NCBI GenBank assembly: GCA_937926755.1
Contig: CALBBA010000101.1
Coordinates: forward strand, 1 to 6,253
Direction: 5' to 3'
DNA: 6,253 nt
Source of the DNA: an uncultured Collinsella sp.
Lineage (GTDB): Bacteria; Actinomycetota; Coriobacteriia; Coriobacteriales; Coriobacteriaceae
The notes beneath the pieces are model-generated. The model ran no database searches, was not told where the DNA came from, and worked only from the letters and a program-made list of their open reading frames with translations. Both the position numbers and the translations under genes were made by a program. Positions 1 to 5,912 of this stretch are shown here, piece by piece. Every line of letters starts with the position of its first letter. Position 1 is the first letter of the stretch.

Positions 1-1
1 C

Positions 2-73
2 ATAACCGAGATGCGGTGCGAGAAACACCCCTACGCTCAGGGGATTTGTGCACGGGAAGGAGTGGAGTACTAG
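2..73 (+). CDS. Possible 3' tail of an upstream gene (partial, unidentified)
   Basis: The second forward frame is open from the window edge to a TAG at 71-73 that abuts the cbiC ATG at 74. Its last residues would be CAREGVEY. In this frame most third codon positions are G or C, more than in the first forward frame, which also reads through; the remaining frame has a stop at 3-5. Stop-to-start abutment is typical of translationally coupled operon genes, and the cbiC ribosome binding site would lie inside this tail. I do not recognise a family from 23 residues. An upstream cobalamin gene is a guess from context. The stretch could equally be untranslated leader. Confidence 0.35.
   Translation: MTEMRCEKHPYAQGICAREGVEY
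54..62 (+). promoter_or_regulatory. Ribosome binding site of cbiC
   Basis: GGGAAGGAG lies 11 bases before the ATG at 74, with a second weaker GGAG at 64-67. It supports the ATG at 74 as the start of cbiC. No cobalamin riboswitch consensus box is visible in the 73 bases available upstream. Confidence 0.6.
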
Positions 74-715
74 ATGGATTCCAAGGAGATGGCGCCCGGC
101 GACATCGAGCGGCGCAGCTTCGAGATCATCACCGAAGAGCTCGGCGGCCGCACGTTCCCGCCGCTCGAAGAGCCCGTCATGAAGCGCGTCATCCACACCA
201 CTGCCGACTTCTCGTACGCCGATTCCCTCGTGTTCACCCATGACGCCGCGCACTGTGCGCTCGACGCACTGCGCGCAGGGGCCACGGTGCTCACCGACAC
301 GAACATGGCGCTCGCGGGCATAAGCAAGCCCGCGCTCGCTAAGATCGGCTGCCAGGCCGTGTGCTACATGGCCGACCCGGATGTCGCCGCAACGGCGCGC
401 GCCGCGGGCACGACTCGCGCCGTTGCGAGCATGGACAAAGCTTGCGGCATCGAGGGTCCGCTCATCGTGGCCGTCGGCAACGCTCCCACAGCACTTCTGC
501 GCCTCGCCGAGCTCATGGACGCGGGGAAGATCTCGCCCGCGCTCGTCGTTGGGGTGCCGGTTGGGTTTGTGAACGTGGTCGAGGCGAAAGAGGAGCTACT
601 CGCGCGACGCGTGCCGGCCATAGTCGCGAGGGGTCGCAAGGGCGGCTCGACCGTGGCGGCCGCCATTATGAACGCGCTGCTCTACGAGATCACGCGCCCA
701 GGCGGCCCGAAGTGA
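74..715 (+). CDS. cbiC: Precorrin-8X methylmutase (CbiC/CobH)
   Basis: This cytoplasmic enzyme moves the methyl group from C-11 to C-12 of (cobalt-)precorrin-8 to give (cobalt-)hydrogenobyrinate/cobyrinate, the last ring rearrangement before amidation in B12 synthesis. The 213 residues match the usual full length. Visible family landmarks are RVIHTTADFSY (38-48) with the expected catalytic histidine His41, TDTNMALAGI (74-83), GNAPTAL (135-141), GVPVGFVN (160-167) and GRKGGS (187-192). The ATG at 74 is preceded by a good purine-rich binding site. The stop overlaps the GTG start of the next gene (GTGA, 712-715), so the two are surely co-translated. Whether the pathway is the anaerobic (Cbi) or aerobic (Cob) form cannot be read from this gene; an anaerobic host would favour Cbi. 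The family call is secure. Confidence 0.95.
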   Translation: MDSKEMAPGDIERRSFEIITEELGGRTFPPLEEPVMKRVIHTTADFSYADSLVFTHDAAHCALDALRAGATVLTDTNMALAGISKPALAKIGCQAVCYMADPDVAATARAAGTTRAVASMDKACGIEGPLIVAVGNAPTALLRLAELMDAGKISPALVVGVPVGFVNVVEAKEELLARRVPAIVARGRKGGSTVAAAIMNALLYEITRPGGPK

Positions 716-1485
716 CGGCGCCCGCATCCGCGCCGGCGCTGCGCATCTTCGCCGGCACCACCGAGGGCCGCCTTCTGTGCGAATGGGCGAGCGGGGCGGG
801 CATCCCCGCCCGTGCCTACGCGGCAACCGAGTACGGAGGCGAGCTTTTGGGCGAGCTTCCGGGCATCGAGGTGCATGCGGGCAGGCTCGACGAGGCCGAC
901 ATGGAGCGCGAGCTTTCCGGCGCGCGCATCGTCGTCGACGCCACGCATCCCTTCGCTACGCTCGCAAGCGGCAACATCCGGGCCGCTTCGCTCGCCGTGG
1001 GTGCACGATGCCTGCGCCTTGCGCGCCCGGTCGAGGCGCTACCCAAAGGCGTCGTGTCGGTCGCGTCGATCGCCTGCGCGGCGCGCTTTCTCTCCGAGAA
1101 CCCGGGTCGCGCTCTTCTCACGACGGGGAGCAAGGAGCTTGCTCCCTACACGCGCGTCGCCGATTTCGCGGAGCGCTTCTTCGTGCGTGTTCTCCCGCTG
1201 CCCGGTGCTATAACGAAGTGCATCGACGCGGGGTTTTCGCCGTCGCACGTCATCGGCATGCAGGGGCCCTTCACCCGCGAGCTCAACGAGGCGATGCTTC
1301 GGCAGGTGGGCGCCCAGTGGCTTGTGACCAAGGACTCGGGAACCGTAGGTGGCACGGCCGAGAAGATCGCCTCCGCGCGCGACGTGGGAGCGCGCTGCAT
1401 CGTGGTCACCCGTCCCGCCGAGGGAGGCGGGGCCCTTTCGCTTCGGGAAGTGGAAGACGCGCTCTTACGGGAGTTCACGCGCTAG
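712..1485 (+). CDS. cbiJ: Precorrin-6A / cobalt-precorrin-6A reductase (CbiJ/CobK)
   Basis: This NAD(P)H-dependent reductase reduces the macrocycle of (cobalt-)precorrin-6A to precorrin-6B. The open frame extends back to 361 inside cbiC, but that part is a shadow. The reductase sequence begins at the GTG at 712, which overlaps the cbiC stop as GTGA and gives 257 residues, the normal family size. Landmarks are the nucleotide-binding start RIFAGTTEGR (11-20), VVDATHPFA (74-82), LLTTGSKEL (135-143), IGMQGPF (181-187) and VTKDSG (205-210), followed by a helix and the VTRP strand (232-235). In the pathway it acts two steps before CbiC's product stage, so the pair covers late ring contraction chemistry. 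No ribosome binding site of its own is obvious, which agrees with translational coupling. It appears to be the last gene of the operon: the next gene faces the other way. Confidence 0.93.
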   Translation: MTAPASAPALRIFAGTTEGRLLCEWASGAGIPARAYAATEYGGELLGELPGIEVHAGRLDEADMERELSGARIVVDATHPFATLASGNIRAASLAVGARCLRLARPVEALPKGVVSVASIACAARFLSENPGRALLTTGSKELAPYTRVADFAERFFVRVLPLPGAITKCIDAGFSPSHVIGMQGPFTRELNEAMLRQVGAQWLVTKDSGTVGGTAEKIASARDVGARCIVVTRPAEGGGALSLREVEDALLREFTR

Positions 1486-1510
1486 GCGCTCGCCGCGCCT
1501 GCGTGCCCTC

Positions 1511-1606
1511 CCGCCCGCGAGGAGAAGCGCCTTGAGCAAGCTCGACCCGTACAAGCCCGTCATCCGCCAATAGCTCGAGGACGAAGCCCGGAACTGGCGC
1601 AAGCAG
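1511..1606 (+). pseudogene. Decayed fragment of IS21-family transposase IstA
   Basis: One forward frame reads PPARRSALSKLDPYKPVIRQ, then a TAG at 1571-1573, then LEDEARNWRKQ. This resembles the segment of IstA (IS21-family integrase/transposase) that follows its N-terminal helix-turn-helix, where members commonly carry KLDPYKP, a hydrophobic-charged stretch ending in a tryptophan, and then ...RKQRHTA. The TAG sits where the family tryptophan (TGG) is expected, so a single G-to-A change could explain it. Similarity ends at about 1606, where RHTA would follow and an unrelated palindrome starts instead. No start region, DDE catalytic domain, istB or terminal repeats are present. This is a relic of about 32 codons, recognised by eye from a short motif. 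Confidence 0.6.
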
Positions 1607-1611
1607 CCCTT

Positions 1612-1688
1612 CAATAAGTTGCGGTGAAATAGTGTCTGTTTTTGCTGCTTGATAGCATATTCAGTCCCTAATTCACCGCAACTTGTTG
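1612..1688. repeat. Long imperfect palindrome between convergent operons
   Basis: AAGTTGCGGTGAA at 1616-1628 is exactly complementary to TTCACCGCAACTT at 1672-1684. Pairing continues outward (1612-1614 with 1686-1688, after a G-T pair) and inward (1630-1632 with 1668-1670, then CTG 1636-1638 with CAG 1662-1664). A small TGCT/AGCA hairpin (1643-1646 with 1654-1657) closes the tip. The whole element is about 77 bases and more AT-rich than its surroundings. It lies 9 bases past the stop of the minus-strand permease gene and about 127 bases past cbiJ. No run of T follows the stem on either strand, so it is not a textbook intrinsic terminator, although it could still stop or stabilise both transcripts. 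A dispersed REP- or MITE-like repeat is the main alternative. Confidence 0.75.
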
Positions 1689-1696
1689 GTGGTGGC

Positions 1697-2911
1697 TTAC
1701 TGGTAGCGTAGGCACTCCACTGGGTCGAGTTTTGCCGCGCGGCGAGCGGGGTAGAAGCCAAAGATTACGCCGATGCCGACGGAGACGCCGAAGGCCAGCA
1801 GCACCGTGGCGATTGAAAAGCTCGGTGTGATCTCCCCACTGGCACCGAGCTCGTTGAGAACCCCTGATCCTGCGGCAAACATCGCGAGGCCCCAGGCCAG
1901 CAGATAGCCAATCAGGACACCCAGCAGACCGCCGGTGATGCACAATGCCGAAGACTCGGCTAAAAACTGCGCGGTGATATCGCGACGACTGGCGCCCAGG
2001 GCACGGCGAATACCGATCTCGCGGATGCGCTCGGTCACGTTGGTGAGCATCATATTCATAATGCCGATACCGCCGACAAGCAGCGAGATGCTGGCGACAG
2101 CACCCATGATGAGCGAGAATGCGCCCATAAAGGAGTTGAGTGCATCGATGGCGCTTTTCATGGATGTTGCCGATACACTGTTGTACTCATCATCCTCCGC
2201 GATGCCCTTTATCGCGCGCACCTTTGACTCGATGGTCTTACAAAGCTCATCCATGTCCGTGCCCTCGGCGGCAAGTGCCGTCACGCTGGGGAATGAAGGA
2301 TTCTCGTCACCAAACAGGCCGGAGATGGTTTCGCGTGGCATATACAGCGTGAGCGAGCCCATGGAGTCGCTGCCGCCATCAATCACGCCTACAATCTGCA
2401 CCTCGCCGTTGGACACCTTGATGGTTTTCCCCAGCGCATCCTGTTCGTTGCCGTAAAGCTGATCGGCGCCGTTGCGGCTGATGAGCGCCACGCGCGAGCC
2501 TGACTGGGACTCGGCCTGGGAATAGGTGCGCCCCGCAACGAGCTTGCTGGCCCCCACCGCGTCGAGCATGTCGCTATCGACACCTTGTGCCATGACGGTA
2601 TAGCTTTTATCCCCGACCTTGTACTCGGAATACGCGCTATCGACAATGCCGATCTGCTCTATCTGCGGCACCAGTTTTTGAAGCTTCTCGATGTCCGACT
2701 CGGTGAGTTCTTGCGACGAATAGATTTGCACCATGCGTGCCGCATTGAGGCCCAGACTGTTGACCAGGCTGTTTTGGATACCGCCGATGAGCGAAGTCAT
2801 GGCGATGACGGAGGCGATGCCGATGACAATGCCCAGGATAGTGAGCAGACTGCGTCCCTTGTTGGATTCAAGCGAGTGAAGGGCTTCTTGGATGAGGTCA
2901 CGTGTGCTCAT
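1697..2911 (-). CDS. ABC transporter permease, MacB/YknZ type (FtsX fold)
   Basis: This is the membrane subunit of a mechanotransmission-type ABC exporter. The 404 residues show the standard plan: a short amphipathic N-terminus, TM1 at about 21-43, a large extracytoplasmic MacB_PCD-type domain (about 45-260), then three further membrane segments (about 264-288, 326-346, 366-387). The FtsX signature follows TM2 with NVTERIREIGIRRALGASRR (291-310), and the C-terminus has the usual PARRAAKLDPVECLRYQ. There is no fused ATPase domain, unlike proteobacterial MacB, so it needs the separate ATPase encoded immediately upstream. Its ATG overlaps that gene's stop as ATGA (2908-2911). Known relatives export peptides, toxins or antibiotics, or confer resistance to them; the substrate here cannot be predicted. 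It is the last gene of the three-gene operon and faces the cobalamin operon tail to tail. Confidence 0.93.
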   Translation of the reverse strand: MSTRDLIQEALHSLESNKGRSLLTILGIVIGIASVIAMTSLIGGIQNSLVNSLGLNAARMVQIYSSQELTESDIEKLQKLVPQIEQIGIVDSAYSEYKVGDKSYTVMAQGVDSDMLDAVGASKLVAGRTYSQAESQSGSRVALISRNGADQLYGNEQDALGKTIKVSNGEVQIVGVIDGGSDSMGSLTLYMPRETISGLFGDENPSFPSVTALAAEGTDMDELCKTIESKVRAIKGIAEDDEYNSVSATSMKSAIDALNSFMGAFSLIMGAVASISLLVGGIGIMNMMLTNVTERIREIGIRRALGASRRDITAQFLAESSALCITGGLLGVLIGYLLAWGLAMFAAGSGVLNELGASGEITPSFSIATVLLAFGVSVGIGVIFGFYPARRAAKLDPVECLRYQ

Positions 2912-3681
2912 GCCTTCACTCCTTTCGTGGGGTTGGCGGATCCGGAAATTGTGGGCAGGCTCTCGACGGCTCCGCGCAGGGTCTGCGGCGCATGTGCGAT
3001 ATATGCACCCTCGTGGATCCGGCCGTCGCGGATAGTCACAGCGCGGTCGGCCTCGGCGGCGATGCCGGGATCATGCGTGATGAGCACGATGGTCTTACCG
3101 CGTTGCTGGAGCTTGTGGAAGGTCTCCATCACGAGCGCTCCGGTGGCAGAGTCCAGGTTACCCGTCGGCTCATCGGCCAGAATGATGGGCGGATCGTTGA
3201 CGAGGGCGCGTGCGATTGCGACGCGCTGCATCTGGCCGCCCGAGAGCTCGGATATGCGGTGGTCCCAGTGGTCGACGGGCAGCGTGACAGCCTGCAGCGC
3301 GTGAACGGCGCGCATTTCGCGCTGGCTACGGGGCACATTGGTGTAGGCCAGCGGCAGCATGACGTTTTCGATAACCGACAGGCGCGGCAGCAGGTTGAAG
3401 CTCTGAAAGACAAAGCCAATGCTCAGGGCGCGGACTTCGGTGAGCTCGTCATCATCGAGCTCGGCCACGTTGAGCCCTTGCAGGTAATAGTCGCCCGCCG
3501 TCGGCTTGTCCAGGCAGCCCAGGATGTTCATGAGCGTTGACTTGCCCGAGCCCGAAGGGCCGGTAATGGCGACGAACTCGCCGGGTTCTACCGCCAGGCT
3601 CACGTTGTGCAGGATGTGGGCGCAACCCGCCTCGCTCTCAAAAATGCGGTGCACGTTGCGGATGTCGATAACGGGACGCAT
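2908..3681 (-). CDS. ABC transporter ATP-binding protein, MacB/LolD/YknY type
   Basis: This is the cytoplasmic ATPase that drives the neighbouring FtsX-type permease. All nucleotide-binding elements are intact in its 257 residues: Walker A GPSGSGKST (41-49), Q-loop FQSFNLLPRLS with Gln93, signature LSGGQ (146-150), Walker B IILADE (166-171) followed by PTGNLDS, and the switch His203 in ITHD. The FNLLPRLS and EPTGNLD wording is characteristic of the MacB/LolD/FtsE subfamily. The C-terminal tail of about 35 residues after the core is longer than in the shortest LolD-like proteins and has no motif I recognise. The ATG at 3681 overlaps the adaptor gene's stop by one base (TAATG), with only a weak GAGG-like binding site before it, so coupling with the upstream gene is likely. 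Function as an export ATPase is secure; the substrate is unknown. Confidence 0.95.
   Translation of the reverse strand: MRPVIDIRNVHRIFESEAGCAHILHNVSLAVEPGEFVAITGPSGSGKSTLMNILGCLDKPTAGDYYLQGLNVAELDDDELTEVRALSIGFVFQSFNLLPRLSVIENVMLPLAYTNVPRSQREMRAVHALQAVTLPVDHWDHRISELSGGQMQRVAIARALVNDPPIILADEPTGNLDSATGALVMETFHKLQQRGKTIVLITHDPGIAAEADRAVTIRDGRIHEGAYIAHAPQTLRGAVESLPTISGSANPTKGVKA
2919..2925 (-). promoter_or_regulatory. Ribosome binding site of the permease gene
   Basis: On the minus strand AAAGGAG stands 7 bases before the ATG at 2911. It lies inside the end of the ATPase gene and fixes the permease start at the ATGA overlap. Confidence 0.8.
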
Positions 3682-5117
3682 TACATGCCCTCGTCGTCAG
3701 ACATGCTGCCCGAATCCGTGCTGTAGCCGCCTTCAGCCGTTGCGTCCGCTCCGGTGTCCATGACGAGGGTGTCGCCATCGCGCAGCTTGGTAACCGGCAC
3801 GTTGGGGTTGATCTCGTTGCCCTGGTCGTCGCGCTTTACCTGTGTCTTGCCGACTACGGCTTCGTTGTCGTTTTGCGTCACGACGGTCACCTTCACGCGA
3901 CGGGTATGCTTGCCCTCGTCATCGGTTGCCACGTTGACGTAATAGTGTTCGCCGTCTTCGGTCATGAGCGCCATCGTCGGCACCATCACCACGTCGTCGA
4001 GCTGCTCGGTCACCACCGATACCTCGGCCGTCATGCCCGGCTTCAGGCGCGCGTCGGGCGCCTCGATGAGAATGTCGACGTTAAAGGTTACGCTGCCGCC
4101 GCCACCGTTGGCGGCGTCGGAGTTTGCCACCGAGGCGATGGCCGTGACCGTTCCCTGGCTTACGATATCGGGAAACGCGGGATACGTGACGTTGGCACTC
4201 TGCCCAACGGCGATCTTGGCGATGTCCTTTTCTCCCACCTGTACGGTCACCTTCATCTTGGATAGGTCGGCGATCTGCATGCACTGCTTGCCGCCGCTCG
4301 TATCGCTTTCGCCCATGATCATGCCGCCTGTTACCGTGGCTCCCACCTTGGCGTTGAGCTCCACGATACTGCCCGAGCTCGGGGCCGTGACCGTACGACT
4401 GGCCGCCTTGGCGTTCGCCTGATCGAGGTTTGCCTGGGCCGATGCGAGGCTGCGCTGCGCGGCCGATACGGCGTTCGTGTCCGCTGATGCGGCGGAGATG
4501 CCAGCCGCTGCGGAAGCTCCATCGACGTCCGTCGTTGGGGTGGCCTGAGCGGCAGCTGCGGCTTTCTTCGCATTAGCGAGGTCTTCTTGAGCGGCAGCAA
4601 CTGCACGCTGCGCCTCGGCAACGTTGCGATCGAGCTCGTCGTTTTTAATGGTCATAAGCACGTCGCCCTCGTTGACGGATTGGCCCGCCTGCACGTTGAT
4701 CGAATCGACCGTACCGTCGACAGAAGGGGAGACCACTGAGGACGAAATGGGTTTGAGCTGGCCTTTCGCTTCGACCGTTGTGCTAAACGTGCCCTCGGTC
4801 ACCATGTCGGTCACCGGCCCGTTGTTGCCTGCGGGCCGTGCGTTGATGGCTAAGGTCACGACAACGGCGATGAGCACAATGGCGGCCACGACGCCGGCCG
4901 CAATGCCGCGTCGGATGAGCTTTTTGCGTCGACGTTCGGCACGTTTTGCCTTGAGCTTGGCATATGCCTCTTCATCGGAAATCTCGGCCGTATCGTTTAT
5001 GCGTTCGTTCTGCTTTTCGGCATGAACGTCTGTAATCAGAGGAATCGTTTCGGTGACACCTTCGGGCGTGCGCTCGGTATCATCTGGGTCCGGGGTGATC
5101 GTGGGGGCATTCGGCAT
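3681..5117 (-). CDS. HlyD/MacA/YknX-type adaptor (membrane fusion protein)
   Basis: This membrane-anchored adaptor works with the ATPase and permease encoded next. The frame is open up to an ATG at 5180, but the ATG at 5117 is chosen because AAAGGAG sits 5 bases before it; this gives 478 residues. Layout: an acidic cytoplasmic N-terminus of about 55 residues, a very basic stretch KRAERRRKKLIRR (58-70), one membrane anchor (about 71-92), the first lipoyl half (about 124-160), an Ala/Gln-rich coiled-coil hairpin (about 160-240), the second lipoyl half (about 241-268), a beta-barrel (about 286-370) and a membrane-proximal domain (about 373-455). It ends in an acidic, Ser/Gly-rich tail. The hairpin is interrupted by a low-complexity stretch near 190-215. 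There is no lipoprotein signal cysteine. The long cytoplasmic extension is unlike proteobacterial MacA. The tripartite arrangement resembles Bacillus YknXYZ. Confidence 0.9.
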   Translation of the reverse strand: MPNAPTITPDPDDTERTPEGVTETIPLITDVHAEKQNERINDTAEISDEEAYAKLKAKRAERRRKKLIRRGIAAGVVAAIVLIAVVVTLAINARPAGNNGPVTDMVTEGTFSTTVEAKGQLKPISSSVVSPSVDGTVDSINVQAGQSVNEGDVLMTIKNDELDRNVAEAQRAVAAAQEDLANAKKAAAAAQATPTTDVDGASAAAGISAASADTNAVSAAQRSLASAQANLDQANAKAASRTVTAPSSGSIVELNAKVGATVTGGMIMGESDTSGGKQCMQIADLSKMKVTVQVGEKDIAKIAVGQSANVTYPAFPDIVSQGTVTAIASVANSDAANGGGGSVTFNVDILIEAPDARLKPGMTAEVSVVTEQLDDVVMVPTMALMTEDGEHYYVNVATDDEGKHTRRVKVTVVTQNDNEAVVGKTQVKRDDQGNEINPNVPVTKLRDGDTLVMDTGADATAEGGYSTDSGSMSDDEGM

Positions 5118-5122
5118 AGCGT

Positions 5123-5129
5123 CTCCTTT
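5123..5129 (-). promoter_or_regulatory. Ribosome binding site of the adaptor gene
   Basis: Minus-strand AAAGGAG lies 5 bases upstream of the ATG at 5117. No comparable site precedes the in-frame ATG at 5180, so this site decides the start. Confidence 0.8.
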
Positions 5130-5132
5130 ATA

Positions 5133-5195
5133 GAAAGAACCTCCATAAGTATATGCGCCCACCGGTCGGGGCAGGCGCATAAGACGGTTTCTTTC
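5133..5195 (-). promoter_or_regulatory. Nested inverted repeat in the leader of the export operon
   Basis: Read on the minus strand, GAAAGAAACC (5195-5186) can pair with GGTTCTTTC (5141-5133) with one bulged base. Inside it TATGCGCC (5181-5174) pairs perfectly with GGCGCATA (5159-5152). The structure ends only a few bases before the ribosome binding site at 5123-5129. TATACT at 5153-5148 overlaps the inner repeat and could be a -10 box, but no convincing -35 is seen at 16-18 bases. Either the repeat is an RNA leader that controls translation, or the inner dyad is an operator over a promoter. The two readings exclude each other, and neither is proven. Confidence 0.45.
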
Positions 5196-5224
5196 GGAAC
5201 TGTTAGATTAGTCGCAGCAGTTCC
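5196..5224 (-). terminator. Small hairpin after the chimeric gene, weak terminator candidate
   Basis: GGAACTG (5196-5202) and CAGTTCC (5218-5224) form a perfect 7-base stem around a 15-base loop. It starts 25 bases past the stop of the chimeric hgdA/YkuD gene. No T-run follows on the minus strand, so intrinsic termination would be poor. It directly abuts the nested repeat at 5133-5195. The rest of 5118-5249 contains no gene that I can support. Confidence 0.3.
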
Positions 5225-5249
5225 ATGTTGTATGAATGCGCGCGTTGCA

Positions 5250-5870
5250 CTACGAGTGGACAACCACGCACAGGCCGACTTTAATGCAGTCGTGAAGCGC
5301 TTTGGCGTCGGCTAGGCGCAGGTTGATGCAACCGTGGCTGCCGCACCACTTGTACGATTCGGCGTTATCGAAGCTCTTGTCGTTTTGCCAGGTGGCATCG
5401 TGGAAGCCGATCATGTTGCCCTCAAACGGCATCCAGTAGCTCACCGGGCTCTCGTATTTGGGCTTGCCGGTCTCGGGGTCGATGACGACGTTGCCGTTCT
5501 CGTCCTTGAGGGGCTTGCCGCTCTTGGGGTCGATGATGAACTCGAGCGTCTCGGGGTCGAACTTACGGCTGGCGCGCTTGCCGGCGGCGTAAGCGAGGGA
5601 GATGCGGGCGTAGCCGCAGATGTCGTTGTCGAAGCCGAGATCCTCGGCGGCCTGGCACATGATCTCGCCGTCGCGCTGGGCGGCAATGCCGGCAGCCTGG
5701 TTCTCGGGATACATCACGTTGAGGTCAAAGGCCTCAGCCAGCTCGCAGGGGAACTTGGAGCTGGACCAGCCGACGAGCTTGCCCTGCTTCTTTGCCTCGC
5801 GGGCGTCGGCGTACACGTCGTCGACGACCTTGCGCAGCGCGAGGACGCCGGGACTGACCTGTTTAGCCAT
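5250..5870 (-). CDS. Chimera: HgdA N-terminus fused in frame to YkuD L,D-transpeptidase C-terminus
   Basis: Residues 1 to about 138 match the start of the alpha subunit of (R)-2-hydroxyglutaryl-CoA dehydratase. They include KQVSPGVLALRKVVDDVY (3-20), GWSSSKFPCELAEAF (34-48), YPENQAAGIAAQRDGE (54-69), DNDICGYARISLAYAAG (81-97) and the family's Asp/Gly/Lys-rich insert (about 104-137). At YESPVSYWMPF (139-149) the sequence becomes a YkuD L,D-transpeptidase with His157 and the catalytic motif SHGCIN (178-183, Cys181), ending normally in IKVGLCVVVHS. HgdA is normally well over 400 residues, so its iron-sulfur and active-site regions are gone. The YkuD part is only the last 67 residues and lacks the first beta-strands, and there is no signal peptide or membrane anchor. 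Neither parent activity is therefore expected. A strong AGGAGG site supports the ATG, and the gene follows hgdC by 42 bases. It may be a deletion fusion or an assembly chimera. Confidence 0.85.
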   Translation of the reverse strand: MAKQVSPGVLALRKVVDDVYADAREAKKQGKLVGWSSSKFPCELAEAFDLNVMYPENQAAGIAAQRDGEIMCQAAEDLGFDNDICGYARISLAYAAGKRASRKFDPETLEFIIDPKSGKPLKDENGNVVIDPETGKPKYESPVSYWMPFEGNMIGFHDATWQNDKSFDNAESYKWCGSHGCINLRLADAKALHDCIKVGLCVVVHS

Positions 5871-5878
5871 TTTTGATT

Positions 5879-5884
5879 CCTCCT
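5879..5884 (-). promoter_or_regulatory. Strong ribosome binding site of the chimeric hgdA gene
   Basis: A perfect AGGAGG on the minus strand stands 8 bases before the ATG at 5870, within the 42-base gap after hgdC. The chimera therefore keeps the native, probably highly translated, hgdA start. Confidence 0.85.
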
Positions 5885-5912
5885 AAATTATTCTTGTAAA
5901 GAATGGTGCAGC

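Noticed and set aside
28..43. CCCCT/AGGGG hairpin as part of a cobalamin riboswitch
   Set aside because: It is only a 5-base stem, none of the conserved B12-box wording is visible, and it may lie inside an upstream coding tail.
361..711. Upstream extension of the cbiJ frame by 117 codons inside cbiC
   Set aside because: The extension is Arg/Gly/His-rich shadow sequence with no reductase features. Homology starts right after the GTG at 712, giving the normal family length.
1486..1535. New small gene starting at the TTG at 1532
   Set aside because: It would encode 13 residues before a TAG. The IstA-like continuation past the stop explains the sequence better as a relic.
2585..3540. Long forward-strand frames opposite the ATPase and permease genes
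   Set aside because: They lie antisense to genes with complete family motifs, and their translations show no recognisable domain.
4430..4620. Repeated GAGCGGCAGC-like segments as a DNA repeat array
   Set aside because: They encode the Ala/Gln-rich heptads of the adaptor's coiled-coil hairpin. The similarity comes from the protein, and there is no regular spacing as in a CRISPR.
5118..5180. Adaptor start at the ATG at 5180
   Set aside because: There is no ribosome binding site there, and the extra 21 residues run through the inverted repeat. The ATG at 5117 has an ideal site.
5334..5876. 180-codon forward frame opposite the chimeric gene
   Set aside because: It is a mirror of biased codons in the sense gene. 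Its Val/Leu/Ala-rich product has no motif, while the sense frame has two recognisable families.
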